Assembly: GCA_947502405.1 (NCBI GenBank)
Contig: CANMZT010000008.1
Span: 62,001 to 126,000 of the forward strand
Origin: an uncultured Algibacter sp.
Lineage (GTDB): Bacteria; Bacteroidota; Bacteroidia; Flavobacteriales; Flavobacteriaceae
Direction of reading: 5' to 3'
Length of the DNA stretch: 64,000 bases
The notes beneath the pieces are model-generated. The model was given only the letters and a program-made list of their open reading frames with translations, was not told the DNA's origin and did no database searches. This document shows positions 36,787-47,202 of this stretch, one piece after another. The first letter of the stretch is position 1, and every line of letters starts with the position of its first letter. The translations under genes and the position numbers were made by a program.

Positions 36787-37683
36787 TTAACTTTTTAAAT
36801 TGTCTCTAAAATATACTAATAAAGCTACAGGTAAAGAAATAATAACTATAATTCTAGCTAGATTGTTGTCTAGGTTACTAAAAAAAGCACTTTTGCTATG
36901 TAATGTAAACCTTGAATAATGCACACCAGTTTTAAAAAAAGCCATTGGATTTCTCGAAAAGTAATCAATACAGTCATTAAGAATACTTGTATGGCCTATC
37001 GCTAAAGCTTTAGAGAATTTTTTTATGGGTGCAGTAGTATAACTGTCGTCACCAGGGGTATAAATCCTTAAAGCTTTATTTATAAATCTAGTTTTATACT
37101 TTCTTGAAATTTTATTCCAAATAACTCCTTCAGGATACAATTTTAAATCTTCAGGTTCAGGAAAAGGAAACTCTTTTAAAACATCTGTTCTTTGAAAACC
37201 CCATTTTTCACCATTAACATTATGTATATACTTTAATTCTATTGAATCAGAATCAAAAATATCTTTAGGATATTTCTGACCAACAATCCCCCCATTTTCA
37301 TCTATACATAACCCTGTAACAGCTGAAAAGCTTGATTTGTCTTCAATGCCTTGCCAAGTACTATTAAATACCTCCAATGCCTCAGGAACACAACTATCAT
37401 CACTATCCAATGGCAAAAAAAGATCTCCTTTTGCTTCTTTGACGCCTATATTAAAAGCAGTGTGCTTACCACCATTTTCTTTTTTTATATATCGAATTGG
37501 GAAAAAGTTTGATTCATTAATCCATTTAGTAACTATTTCCTCCGTTTTATCTGAAGAACCATCATCAACAATTAACCATTCAAAATCTTTGAAAATCTGG
37601 TTTTTTAGACTATTATAAACACGATGTATTTTATCTGCTCGATTGTAAGTTGCTGTAAAAACGGTAAAAGTATAATCGCTCAT
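36787..37683 (-). CDS. glycosyltransferase family 2
   Basis: The 298-residue GT-A protein begins FTVFTATYNRADKIHRVYNS and has LIVDDGSSDKTEEI and the metal-site region LPLDSDDSCV. The motif GGKHTAFNIGV is frequent in GT2 enzymes of capsule loci. The C-terminus has a hydrophobic stretch (about residues 270-290) that may associate with the membrane. It forms a two-gene minus-strand unit with the acetyltransferase gene. Confidence 0.9.
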   Translation of the reverse strand: MSDYTFTVFTATYNRADKIHRVYNSLKNQIFKDFEWLIVDDGSSDKTEEIVTKWINESNFFPIRYIKKENGGKHTAFNIGVKEAKGDLFLPLDSDDSCVPEALEVFNSTWQGIEDKSSFSAVTGLCIDENGGIVGQKYPKDIFDSDSIELKYIHNVNGEKWGFQRTDVLKEFPFPEPEDLKLYPEGVIWNKISRKYKTRFINKALRIYTPGDDSYTTAPIKKFSKALAIGHTSILNDCIDYFSRNPMAFFKTGVHYSRFTLHSKSAFFSNLDNNLARIIVIISLPVALLVYFRDNLKS

Positions 37684-38427
37684 AATTTTTTTTTTAGAAT
37701 TTTAAACCTTTTTTATTTAATTAAAAACTTTGTTAAAATATTTGATATATATAAATATTAATAAATTATATTGTTATGCAAGTTTACAAATCAATTTATT
37801 AAATAATTATATAATGGTAATACTGCTTATTCTTGTAGATGATATTCACTTTTATTTTCTTCCATAAAAAGTATTTAGTTTAAGTTGTAATATATTAAAA
37901 AATTTAGGGATTGTTATTAGTAAGAAAGATAGCATAAATCTATTGAGCAAATGTAATTAAAAACACATAGTAAATAATCTGCTGCTTATTTTTTCGATAA
38001 TATGTTTAGTTTTGACTTTATTAATAAACACTAAATGTAGTTAACCGATTTTAATTACTCTTTTAGCGAATTAAACTAATTCTACTCCTATAACATTAAA
38101 ACAATTACTAAATTTACACCGTTAAACAGAATTAGATTGATTAATAGCATTATTGATTTAGTTTTCTAAATTTTAGGATTTAAGATATAATTAAAACTCT
38201 CAAAAACAAACTATTAGCACATAAAGTGATTTTATAGTTTATTTTATTTTAAAACCATTAGGAAATTAGATTAAATAAAGAACAAGTTATTAAAAGTAAA
38301 TTGATTTTGTTTTATATGTACAAGAGGGAAATATCCAGAATAAATTTCATGTTTAAATTGAGCATAGCTATATGTTGTGTTCTAAACCTATGCGTACATA
38401 CTAAAATTTAATAATTGTAAAATTTTA
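37684..38427. other. 744-bp gene-free region before the export operon
   Basis: All frames are broken by stops and no known RNA is recognised. The region is AT-rich, has one plus-strand TAGTTTTG (38007-38014) and one minus-strand TACATTTG (37948-37955) that fit the -7 consensus but lie far from the start codons, and a TCGATAA word near 37994. It presumably contains the divergent promoters and long leaders of the GT2 pair and the aminotransferase operon. Confidence 0.5.
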
Positions 38428-39558
38428 ATGTTGACTAAAACAAAAATATATTTATCATCTCCTCACATGGGAGGTTCAGAGCAAAAATTTGTTAATGAAG
38501 CCTTTTCTACAAATTGGATTGCTCCATTAGGACCAAACGTTGATGGTTTTGAAAATGACATACAAAGTTATTTGGGTGGAAATAAGTATGTAGCAGCACT
38601 TAGTTCTGGTACAGCAGCTATTCATTTAGCTCTTAAAATTTTAGGGGTTACTAAAGGAGACGAGGTTTTGTGTCAAAGTTTTACTTTTTCAGCCTCAGCA
38701 AATCCTATATTGTATTTAGGAGCTACACCTGTTTTTATAGATAGTGAAAAAGACACATGGAATATTTCTCCAGAGTTACTTGAAATTGCCATAAAAGATC
38801 GTATAGAAAAATATAAAAAGCCTAAAGCCATAATCGCAGTTCACCTTTATGGTATGCCATACAAGGTTGATGAAATTAATGCATTGGGGAAAAAGTATGA
38901 TATCCCAGTAGTAGAAGATAGTGCTGAAGCTTTAGGAAGTAAATATTTTAACCAAAAATGTGGAGCTCTTTCTGACGCCGGAATATTATCATTTAATGGA
39001 AATAAAATAATTACTACATCTGGCGGTGGAGCTCTAATTGTTAATTCTGAAGAACTTAAGAATAAAGCTGTTTTCTTATCCACTCAAGCTCGAGACAATG
39101 CACCACATTACGAACATTCAACTATCGGGTATAATTATAGAATGAGTAATGTTTTAGCAGGCATTGGAAGAGGGCAGATGGAAGTTATAGATGATAGAGT
39201 AAGTGCTCGAAGAAAGAATTTTGATTTTTATAAAACGCATTTGTCAAAATTTAAGGATATCACATTTTTAGAAGAAAAGAACGGTTTCTTTTCTAACAGA
39301 TGGATTACTTGTATTGAAACCAAATCATATGAGCTTAGAGAAAAAATAAGATTAGAATTATTAAAAGACGATATAGAATCAAGACCACTATGGAAGCCCA
39401 TGCACATGCAACCTGTATTTGAAGACTATTTGCATTTTACAAATGGGTTTTCTGAAAATTTATTCGAAAAAGGACTTTGTTTGCCTAGTGGTTCCAATTT
39501 AAGTCAAGAAGACTTGAATAGAATTGTAAATAATATTAAGAACACCCTCAAATTTTAA
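38428..39558 (+). CDS. DegT/DnrJ/EryC1/StrS-family aminotransferase (PglE-like)
   Basis: The 376-residue fold-I PLP enzyme has the SSGTAAIHLALKILG phosphate-binding region, the VVEDSAEALGS aspartate motif and the PLP lysine K193 in FNGNKIITTSGGG. Relatives aminate a 4-keto sugar nucleotide. The next gene (3 nt downstream) encodes a WbpM/PglF-like 4,6-dehydratase, which makes exactly such a keto substrate from UDP-GlcNAc. The product is probably UDP-4-amino-4,6-dideoxy-GlcNAc or an isomer, a suitable target for the N-acyl/formyl transferases of this locus. Confidence 0.9.
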   Translation: MLTKTKIYLSSPHMGGSEQKFVNEAFSTNWIAPLGPNVDGFENDIQSYLGGNKYVAALSSGTAAIHLALKILGVTKGDEVLCQSFTFSASANPILYLGATPVFIDSEKDTWNISPELLEIAIKDRIEKYKKPKAIIAVHLYGMPYKVDEINALGKKYDIPVVEDSAEALGSKYFNQKCGALSDAGILSFNGNKIITTSGGGALIVNSEELKNKAVFLSTQARDNAPHYEHSTIGYNYRMSNVLAGIGRGQMEVIDDRVSARRKNFDFYKTHLSKFKDITFLEEKNGFFSNRWITCIETKSYELREKIRLELLKDDIESRPLWKPMHMQPVFEDYLHFTNGFSENLFEKGLCLPSGSNLSQEDLNRIVNNIKNTLKF

Positions 39559-39561
39559 ATT

Positions 39562-41520
39562 ATGATACATAACTACTTTAGCTATTTTTCACAAAAGTAT
39601 GCCTCTAAATGGCTAGTTTTTAGCATAGATTTAGTTTTAATACTTGCTACATTTTTCTTAGCTTATTTTATAAGGTTTAATTTTACACTTGATTTCGATT
39701 TGAATCAATTTGTATTAGAATTGCCGTTCGTTTTAGTCGTTTCAGCAGTTAGTTTTTTAATCGTTGGCTCATTTAAAAGTGTGATTAGGCATACTGGTTT
39801 TACTGATGTTGTAAATGTTTTTAAATCCATACTATTAATGTCTGCAATATCAATTGTTTTAGTATTGTTAAATAGAGCAACTGATTTAGTTTCTGGTTTT
39901 ACAATACCAAAATCAATAATTGTAATACATGCTTTGTTGAGTTTTGTTGTACTAAGTGCAAGTAGATTACTTTTTAAAATGACTTACAAGTATTTAAAAT
40001 GCAAATTGCTTTTAACAAAAAGAGTTTTAATTTATGGTACTGGTGATTCAGCAATTGTAACTTACAATGCATTACTAAACAATGCAAGCTCTAGCTTTAA
40101 TGTCATTGCTTTTGTAGACGACAACATAAAAAAGAAAGGAAAGGTTATTAATGGAGTACCTATTTTATCTCACAAATTCTTAGATGAGAATTATGTGACT
40201 TCTAATGATATTGATGAAGTTATAGTTGCTCAGCAAAATACTAATACAAATAAGCTAATGAAGCTTATTGATAGTTTATCTGATTCTGACGTAAAAGTTA
40301 CTAAAGTACCTCCTATTGAACAGTGGATTAATGGAGAGTTAAGTGCTAAACAAATAAAACAAGTTCAAATTGAAGATTTATTAGGTCGTCCTCCAATAGA
40401 AATTGATAACCCTAACCTCCTAAATGAGTTTAAAGGAGAAACCGTTCTCGTTACTGGAGCAGCTGGCTCTATTGGTAGTGAACTTGTGAAACAACTATCT
40501 AATTTTAATGTTAAGCATTTAATTTTAGTTGATCAAGCTGAATCGGCGTTGTACGATGTTCAACAAGATTTAAAGAGAGATGGTAAACACAATTATACAG
40601 CAATAGTAGCTGATATTAGAGATGGATTAAGAATAGATACTATTTTCCAAAACCACAAGCCAACAATGGTGTTTCATGCAGCTGCCTATAAGCATGTACC
40701 CCTAATGGAAAAATCACCTTATGAAGCTATAAAAATAAATGTGAACGGTACAAAACTGCTTGCAGACACAGCCTCTAGATATAATGTAAAGAAATTTGTA
40801 TTTGTATCTACAGATAAAGCTGTAAACCCAACAAGTGTAATGGGAGCAACTAAGAGAATGGCAGAAATGTATATAAGTTGCCTTCAAAAAGAAAGTAAAA
40901 CTAAGTTCATTACTACTCGTTTTGGGAATGTTTTAGGATCCAACGGTTCTGTTATTCCATTATTTAAAAAGCAGATAGAAAATGGTTCTTCACTTACTCT
41001 GACACATAAAGATATTACAAGGTATTTTATGACTATACCTGAAGCATCTCAACTTGTACTTGAAGCAGGTACAATGGGTAAAGGTGGAGAGATTTTTATA
41101 TTTGACATGGGAGAATCGGTAAAAATTTACGACCTTGCCAAAAATATGATTAAGTTATCAGGGTTAAGATATCCTGAAGATATTGATATTAAAATAACAG
41201 GGTTGAGACCTGGTGAGAAATTATATGAAGAGTTATTAGCTAATGGTGAAAACACTTTGTCAACTTATCACAAAAAAATATTAATTAGTAAAACTAGAGA
41301 ATTAGATTACGTTAAAGTTAAAGCAGAAATAGAAGAACTTTGTATAACCAATCGTTTTCAAAGTAACAATATCGTAATGAAAATGAAGAGTCTAATTCCT
41401 GAATATAAATCAAATAACTCTGAATATGAAAAGTTTGATACTAGAGTTAAGATTTATAAAAAAGCTAAAGGTATTATTAATAGTAATTCTACAAAAAGTG
41501 TAGAATACAAATCAATCTAA
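39562..41520 (+). CDS. membrane-bound UDP-GlcNAc 4,6-dehydratase (WbpM/PglF-like)
   Basis: The 652-residue protein has four N-terminal membrane segments (about residues 15-130), a CoA-binding-like Rossmann domain (LIYGTGDSAIV), and a C-terminal SDR domain with VTGAAGSIGSELVKQ, HAAAYKHVPLMEKSP and the catalytic region NPTSVMGATKRMAE. It removes water from UDP-GlcNAc to give a 4-keto-6-deoxy sugar. It is directly downstream of the aminotransferase gene that would use its product. It ends 66 nt before the Wza gene. Confidence 0.92.
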   Translation: MIHNYFSYFSQKYASKWLVFSIDLVLILATFFLAYFIRFNFTLDFDLNQFVLELPFVLVVSAVSFLIVGSFKSVIRHTGFTDVVNVFKSILLMSAISIVLVLLNRATDLVSGFTIPKSIIVIHALLSFVVLSASRLLFKMTYKYLKCKLLLTKRVLIYGTGDSAIVTYNALLNNASSSFNVIAFVDDNIKKKGKVINGVPILSHKFLDENYVTSNDIDEVIVAQQNTNTNKLMKLIDSLSDSDVKVTKVPPIEQWINGELSAKQIKQVQIEDLLGRPPIEIDNPNLLNEFKGETVLVTGAAGSIGSELVKQLSNFNVKHLILVDQAESALYDVQQDLKRDGKHNYTAIVADIRDGLRIDTIFQNHKPTMVFHAAAYKHVPLMEKSPYEAIKINVNGTKLLADTASRYNVKKFVFVSTDKAVNPTSVMGATKRMAEMYISCLQKESKTKFITTRFGNVLGSNGSVIPLFKKQIENGSSLTLTHKDITRYFMTIPEASQLVLEAGTMGKGGEIFIFDMGESVKIYDLAKNMIKLSGLRYPEDIDIKITGLRPGEKLYEELLANGENTLSTYHKKILISKTRELDYVKVKAEIEELCITNRFQSNNIVMKMKSLIPEYKSNNSEYEKFDTRVKIYKKAKGIINSNSTKSVEYKSI

Positions 41521-41586
41521 TTATCCTACAGAGTAAAATAATCTGTATATTTATTTTGGTTAAGGCCCCAAATAATTTAAATAAAT

Positions 41587-42363
41587 ATGAATAACTTAAT
41601 TTCTACTAAAAGATATTTATTAATACTTTTATTTACTTCTTCTTTATTTGTTACTTCTTGTGTTTCAAAAAAGGATGTGGTTTATTTTCAAACTGCTAAG
41701 GATTTTGAAACTATAGTCGATACTGACACTTTTGCACCTAAGTTTAAAGTAAATGACATTGTAAGTATATTTGTTTCAACTTTTGACTTAGAAGCTGTAA
41801 AACCATTCAACCTATATAAAGGAGGAGGCGATAATCAATCCAGAGAACTTGTTGATTATTTGATTGACATTGATGGAAATATAGATTATCCTGTACTAGG
41901 AAAAATAAAACTTTTGGGTCTAACTGTTGAAGAAGCAAAAGAACTTTTTAAAGAAAAACTATCCGTTTATCTTAACGATCCAATAATAAATATTAGAATT
42001 TTAAATTTTAGAATATCTGTACTTGGTCAGGTTAATGCACCAGGCAGGTATGAAGTATCTGGAGAAAGAATTACACTATTAGAAGCCATTGCAATGGCTG
42101 GTGATTTGGATATTAAGGGTCAGAGAAAAAACATACTTGTAATAAGGGACTTTAATGGGACAAAAACTTATACTAGAGTTGATTTAACTAATAAAGAGTT
42201 ATTCAATTCACCAGTTTATTACTTAACTCAGAACGATATAATTTACATTGAGCCTAACAAGTCTGCTAAGAGTGATTCTTTTTTAGATGGAAGAGTGAGT
42301 ACTGCAATATCTATTGGATCTATCCTAGTAACCTCTGCAATTATTTTATTGACTAGGAATTAA
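41587..42363 (+). CDS. polysaccharide export outer-membrane lipoprotein (Wza-like)
   Basis: The 258-residue protein has a lipoprotein signal ending at VTSC (C25), a Poly_export domain (FKVNDIVSIFVST through the NIRILNF region), and a SLBB domain (VLGQVNAPGRYEVSGERITLLEAIAMAG). A C-terminal hydrophobic helix (about residues 236-256) may cross the outer membrane, as in Wza, or contact the inner membrane. It forms the export channel with the Wzc protein encoded 17 nt downstream. Confidence 0.92.
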   Translation: MNNLISTKRYLLILLFTSSLFVTSCVSKKDVVYFQTAKDFETIVDTDTFAPKFKVNDIVSIFVSTFDLEAVKPFNLYKGGGDNQSRELVDYLIDIDGNIDYPVLGKIKLLGLTVEEAKELFKEKLSVYLNDPIINIRILNFRISVLGQVNAPGRYEVSGERITLLEAIAMAGDLDIKGQRKNILVIRDFNGTKTYTRVDLTNKELFNSPVYYLTQNDIIYIEPNKSAKSDSFLDGRVSTAISIGSILVTSAIILLTRN

Positions 42364-42380
42364 TAAGTATTATATAGTTT

Positions 42381-44789
42381 ATGGAAACAAAAATGAAAGA
42401 TCATAATACTTTACCTGATAAACAGGATGAAATAGATATAAAAAAAACTGTATTATCTTATCTTAAACATTGGAAATGGTTTGCATTAAGCTGTTTGATT
42501 TTCTTAACCTTAGCTTTTTTTTATTTGCGTTATGAAACTCCACAGTACAATGCTTATGCTAAAATAATGTTGATGGATGATGACGGAGTGTCAAACCCAG
42601 CAGATTTATTACTCAAGGATCTAGGGCAATTATCCAATTCAGAAAATAAGAAGATAGAAGATGAAATAGAAATTCTTAAGTCTAGAAAATTGATGAAAGG
42701 TGTAGTTAAAAGGCTAGATTTGAACAAACAATTTTTTGTAAAGGGTAGGTTTCACGATACTCAGTATTTTCCGAACACAAAATCTCCAATAGACATTACT
42801 TTTATAGAGTCCGATTCTATCATTTATAAATCTAGTCTTAGTTTCAATGTTTACATAACATCACCAACAACTTTTGATTTTATATATACACCTCGTAATC
42901 AGGAAGAAGAAATAACAAAAAAAGGGGTGTTTGGAAAAAAATTATCAACACCTATTGGTGACATAATCTTAACACCTAGTGCAGAAAAGATTGATAATTT
43001 TGTAAGTCAAACTATATATATAAAAATTAAATCTTTAGAAGCCTTAGCCGAGTATTATAAAGGCAAAATTAAAATTTCTCAGGCTTCAGAATTATCAAAA
43101 GTATTGAATCTATCATTGAATGATGCATCACCAAATAAGGCAAAAGCAATTTTGAACACGTTGGTAGATGAATATAATAGAACATCTATTGAAGCTAAAA
43201 ATCAAAAATCCAATAATACAGCCGACTTTATAAATAAAAGGATTGATTTAATAGCTACAGATTTATCTGAAGTGGATAATAAAATTCAGCAGTTTAAAAC
43301 AGGTAATAAATTAACTGATGTTACATCTGAAGCAGATTTATACTTAAATGCTAGTACACAAACTGAGCAAAGTTTAGCTGTAAGTAAGACAGAGTATAGC
43401 ATGGTTAATTTCATGAAAAACCAAATTAGTGATGATGATTTAACTCGTATTCCTAGTAATGTCGGTCTTGCAGATGGTTCAATAAATTCAATGGCATCCA
43501 AATACAATGAATTATTAGATAAACGAGATAAATTATTGAAAAGTTCAAGTGAAAAAAACCCAATTATTGTTACACTTGATCAACAATTGAGAAGCCTAAA
43601 AAGTAGTTTAAAGCAAAGTTTAGATAATTCTGCTAAGACTATTGGTCTTCAAATTAAAAGTTTAGAAAATCAATCTGCAAAAATTAGTCAAAAAATCTAT
43701 GCAGTACCCGGACAAGTTAGAGAATCTAGAGATATTCAAAGAGAACAAGGAATAAAAGAATCTTTGTATTTATATCTTTTACAGAAAAGAGAAGAAGCAA
43801 CAATATCTTTAATATCTACTTCACCCAACGCTAAAATCATTGATGAAGCACATACTAACTATATGCCAGTTTCGCCAAATAGAAAAATAACTTTTCTGGC
43901 ATCATTAATAGTAGGGTTAGGTATTCCTTTTGGTATAATTTTTATTTTACAATTACTAGATAATAAAATTCATAATAAAGAAGATCTAGATAAAGTAATT
44001 AAAAATATTATGATTCTAGGAGAAGTTCCAAAAATTAATAAGGGTAATAATACACTAATAGAACTTAATGATAGATCTATTTTGTCTGAATCTTTTAGAA
44101 TAATAAGAACAAATTTTGATTTTATAAAACGAAGTAAAAGTGAAGAAAAATATAACAATGTTGTATTTGTTACTTCTACTATAAATGGAGAAGGAAAATC
44201 ATTCTTTAGTCTGAATATGGCATTAACTTTGGCTAATACCAATAAAAAGGTTTTATTAATTGGGGCTGATGTTAGAAACCCACAAATTTATTCGGCTATT
44301 AAAAATAAAAAAAACAAAAATGAAATTGATAAGCTAGGTTTAACCGAATACCTTGCTGATAAATCAGTTAATATAAAAGACACTATTAATAACTACAATA
44401 TTAATGACATAAATATTGATATTTTACTTTCTGGAAAAGTGCCCCCAAATCCAGCTGAATTATTAATGAGTGATAGAATAGAAGAATTATTTAATCAAGT
44501 ATCAAAAGATTATGATTATGTTATAGTAGATACTGCTCCTTCAATGTTAGTTACAGATACTTTGTTGATTAGTCATTATGCTGGTCATACAATTTATCTA
44601 ACAAGAGCTGATCATACTGAAAAGAAAATATTGAATTTTGCTAAAGAGTTACATGCTGAAAACAAGCTTAAGAATATGATGCTTGTAGTTAATGATGTAA
44701 AACAATCGAACTTTGGTTACGGAGCTAAATATGGTTATTATGGGGCTCCAGAAAAGAAAGGTTTTTTTAGTAGATTTAAAAAAGCATAG
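42381..44789 (+). CDS. polysaccharide co-polymerase and tyrosine autokinase (Wzc-like)
   Basis: The 802-residue protein has a Wzz-like N-terminal domain between two membrane segments (about residues 31-50 and 503-525), a GNVR-like and coiled-coil periplasmic region, and a BY-kinase domain with Walker A STINGEGKS (K606), the Walker A' VLLIGADVRNP and Walker B YVIVDTAP. The C-terminus carries a short tyrosine cluster (YGAKYGYYGAP) for autophosphorylation. It controls chain length and export with Wza. No cognate low-molecular-weight phosphatase (Wzb) is in the window. Confidence 0.93.
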   Translation: METKMKDHNTLPDKQDEIDIKKTVLSYLKHWKWFALSCLIFLTLAFFYLRYETPQYNAYAKIMLMDDDGVSNPADLLLKDLGQLSNSENKKIEDEIEILKSRKLMKGVVKRLDLNKQFFVKGRFHDTQYFPNTKSPIDITFIESDSIIYKSSLSFNVYITSPTTFDFIYTPRNQEEEITKKGVFGKKLSTPIGDIILTPSAEKIDNFVSQTIYIKIKSLEALAEYYKGKIKISQASELSKVLNLSLNDASPNKAKAILNTLVDEYNRTSIEAKNQKSNNTADFINKRIDLIATDLSEVDNKIQQFKTGNKLTDVTSEADLYLNASTQTEQSLAVSKTEYSMVNFMKNQISDDDLTRIPSNVGLADGSINSMASKYNELLDKRDKLLKSSSEKNPIIVTLDQQLRSLKSSLKQSLDNSAKTIGLQIKSLENQSAKISQKIYAVPGQVRESRDIQREQGIKESLYLYLLQKREEATISLISTSPNAKIIDEAHTNYMPVSPNRKITFLASLIVGLGIPFGIIFILQLLDNKIHNKEDLDKVIKNIMILGEVPKINKGNNTLIELNDRSILSESFRIIRTNFDFIKRSKSEEKYNNVVFVTSTINGEGKSFFSLNMALTLANTNKKVLLIGADVRNPQIYSAIKNKKNKNEIDKLGLTEYLADKSVNIKDTINNYNINDINIDILLSGKVPPNPAELLMSDRIEELFNQVSKDYDYVIVDTAPSMLVTDTLLISHYAGHTIYLTRADHTEKKILNFAKELHAENKLKNMMLVVNDVKQSNFGYGAKYGYYGAPEKKGFFSRFKKA

Positions 44790-44808
44790 CTCAACAAAAA
44801 GTTATACT

Positions 44809-44839
44809 AAAAAAAGCATCTTTTAAAGATGCTTTTTTT
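44809..44839. terminator. bidirectional intrinsic terminator
   Basis: AAAAAAAGCATC pairs with GATGCTTTTTTT around a 7-nt loop. It lies between the convergent Wzc and aroB genes and marks the end of the main EPS locus. Confidence 0.88.
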
Positions 44840-44855
44840 GTTTAAGAACTATTAT

Positions 44856-45923
44856 CTATTTGGCGTAATACTCAAAAGCTTTTAAAATTATATTGTTACC
44901 AACTAAACAATCAATCTTGCACTTACCAATCTCTTCAAGAAGTACAAAGTTAATGTTACCATGATTATTCTTTTTGTCATATTTTAGTAATTCAATTATC
45001 TCAGGATAATCCGCTTCAGCAAACTCAACTTTTCCATAATAACCAATAAATAAATCCTTTATACTGTTAGTGGTTTCTCTTGGAAAGTTTAATAACTCAG
45101 TTGAAATATAACTAGCTAAAATCATACCTATTACAATAGCTTCACCATGAAGTAATGTCGTTTTATTTGGATTGCTTAAAAAATAAGATTCTATAGCATG
45201 TCCTAATGTATGTCCATAATTTAATGTTTTTCGTAAACCATTTTCAAAAGGGTCTTCTTCAACTACATTTTTCTTTATAATTACAGATTCATGAATCAAT
45301 TCATCTAAATCATCTAGAGTAAGTTTTGTTAAGTCTTGAAATTTATTCCAGTAATTCTCTCCAGTTATTAACCCATGTTTTAGCATTTCTGCCATACCTG
45401 AGCGCATTTGATCTTTAGGTAGGGTGTCTAAAAACTCTGTATCAATAAGTACTAAATTAGGATTACTAATAACACCTATTTGATTTTTTAAATGCCCTAA
45501 ATCAACTCCCGTTTTACCACCTACAGAAGCATCTACCATAGATAAAAGAGTAGTTGGTACATTTATGTAATCAATTCCTCGTTTAAAGGTACAGGCTACA
45601 AAACCTCCTAAGTCTGTAATAACTCCACCACCAATATTAATCATTAAACTTTTTCTGTCAGCATCAAGTTCAGAGAGTGCATTCCAAACCCCTGAGCAAG
45701 TATCAATAGTCTTATTGATTTCTCCAGATTCTATTTCAATAATTTCTACTGTTACAGTAGTTTCTAATTTTTTTAAGAATTTACCTAAACAATATTGATG
45801 CGTATTCTCATCTACTAAGATGAAAATTTTAGAGAAATTATTCTCTTTAAGGTGTTGGTTTAAAGAAGAGTAGCATGTATCATTAAAATGAATTATACTA
45901 TCATTAGCTCGAATAGAATTCAT
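44856..45923 (-). CDS. aroB: 3-dehydroquinate synthase
   Basis: The 355-residue protein has the NAD-binding motif NIGGGVITDLGGFVACTFKRG, the lysine region ASVGGKTGVDLGHLKN, and the zinc ligands in GMAEMLKHGLI, LNYGHTLGHAIE and LLHGEAI. It converts DAHP to 3-dehydroquinate in the shikimate pathway. It is monocistronic here and is divergent from the proline dehydrogenase gene. Confidence 0.96.
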   Translation of the reverse strand: MNSIRANDSIIHFNDTCYSSLNQHLKENNFSKIFILVDENTHQYCLGKFLKKLETTVTVEIIEIESGEINKTIDTCSGVWNALSELDADRKSLMINIGGGVITDLGGFVACTFKRGIDYINVPTTLLSMVDASVGGKTGVDLGHLKNQIGVISNPNLVLIDTEFLDTLPKDQMRSGMAEMLKHGLITGENYWNKFQDLTKLTLDDLDELIHESVIIKKNVVEEDPFENGLRKTLNYGHTLGHAIESYFLSNPNKTTLLHGEAIVIGMILASYISTELLNFPRETTNSIKDLFIGYYGKVEFAEADYPEIIELLKYDKKNNHGNINFVLLEEIGKCKIDCLVGNNIILKAFEYYAK

Positions 45924-46020
45924 ACAAATGTTATTGTTTTTTTAGGTTGTGAAATTAAGGAGTTTTTATATAAAATGGTAACTTAGCTATAATTATCTTC
46001 ATGCAAATTTTTTTAAAATA

Positions 46021-47202
46021 ATGAATACAGATTTAATTTTTGATAATACAAAAGTCGCTTTTTCATTAAAAACAGATTCTGAATTAGAACGTGCATATTT
46101 TTTATTTAAAATGATTTCTATACAACCTTTGGTTAAAATAGGTACTGCAGCAACTAATTTTGCGTTGAAAGCTAACCTGCCTATTGAAGGCCTAATTCGC
46201 TCAACAGTTTTTGATCATTTTTGTGGAGGGGTTAATGAAGAAGATTGCTTACCTGTTATTGATAAGATGTATAAGAAAGGTGTGAGTTCTGTTTTGGATT
46301 ATTCTGTTGAAGGAAAAGAAAATGAACAAGAATTTGATTCTGCTAGAGATAAAGTTTTAAAAATAATAGATTTTGCTAAAGAAATTGATGCTATTCCTAT
46401 AGCCGTTTTTAAACCGACTGGTTTTGGGCGTTTTTATTTATATGAAAAGATTTCTAAAGGTGGTGAATTAGACGAAAATGAACAAGCAGAGTGGAGAAGA
46501 GTGGTTAATAGATTTGATGCTGTATGTAAAAAGGCAAAGCAAAATGATGTAGCAGTATTAATTGACGGAGAAGAAAGTTGGATACAAGACGCCGCTGACG
46601 GTCTAGTAACAAAAATGATGCAAAAATACAATAATGAAAAACCTATTGTTTACAATACCTTACAGATGTACAGGCACGATAGGTTGGAATTTTTAAAACG
46701 TGAACACGTAAAAGCTAAAGCTGGCAAGTATTTTCTTGGATATAAATTGGTACGAGGAGCATACATGGAAAAAGAAAATGAAAGGGCAGAGGATAAAGGG
46801 TATACATCTCCAATATGTGTTAGTAAAGCTCTTACTGATGAAAACTTCAATCAAGCTTTAAAATATATGATTGACAATTTGGATTGCATGTCATTGTTTG
46901 CAGGTACGCATAATGAAGATAGTTCATACCTCTTAATTAGTTTAATGAATAAAAAAGGTTTATTAAACAACGATCCAAGGGTTTGGTTTGGACAATTATA
47001 TGGCATGAGTGATCATATAAGTTTTAATTTAGCAAACAAAGGATATAATGTAGCTAAATACATTCCTTTTGGGCCAGTAAAAGACGTTATGCCTTATTTA
47101 ATAAGAAGAGCAGAGGAAAACACATCCGTTGCGGGACAAACAGGACGCGAGTTAACTTTAATAACCAGAGAAAAAAAACGTAGAAATCAACCTAAGAACT
47201 AA
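46021..47202 (+). CDS. proline dehydrogenase
   Basis: The 393-residue protein has the PRODH TIM-barrel signatures: VLIDGEESWIQD, KLVRGAYMEKE, AGTHNEDS, FGQLYGMSD and the C-terminal PYLIRRAEENTSV. It oxidises proline to pyrroline-5-carboxylate with FAD. It is the stand-alone (non-PutA) form common in Bacteroidota. Its stop overlaps that of the convergent CapD-like gene by 4 nt. Confidence 0.95.
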   Translation: MNTDLIFDNTKVAFSLKTDSELERAYFLFKMISIQPLVKIGTAATNFALKANLPIEGLIRSTVFDHFCGGVNEEDCLPVIDKMYKKGVSSVLDYSVEGKENEQEFDSARDKVLKIIDFAKEIDAIPIAVFKPTGFGRFYLYEKISKGGELDENEQAEWRRVVNRFDAVCKKAKQNDVAVLIDGEESWIQDAADGLVTKMMQKYNNEKPIVYNTLQMYRHDRLEFLKREHVKAKAGKYFLGYKLVRGAYMEKENERAEDKGYTSPICVSKALTDENFNQALKYMIDNLDCMSLFAGTHNEDSSYLLISLMNKKGLLNNDPRVWFGQLYGMSDHISFNLANKGYNVAKYIPFGPVKDVMPYLIRRAEENTSVAGQTGRELTLITREKKRRNQPKN

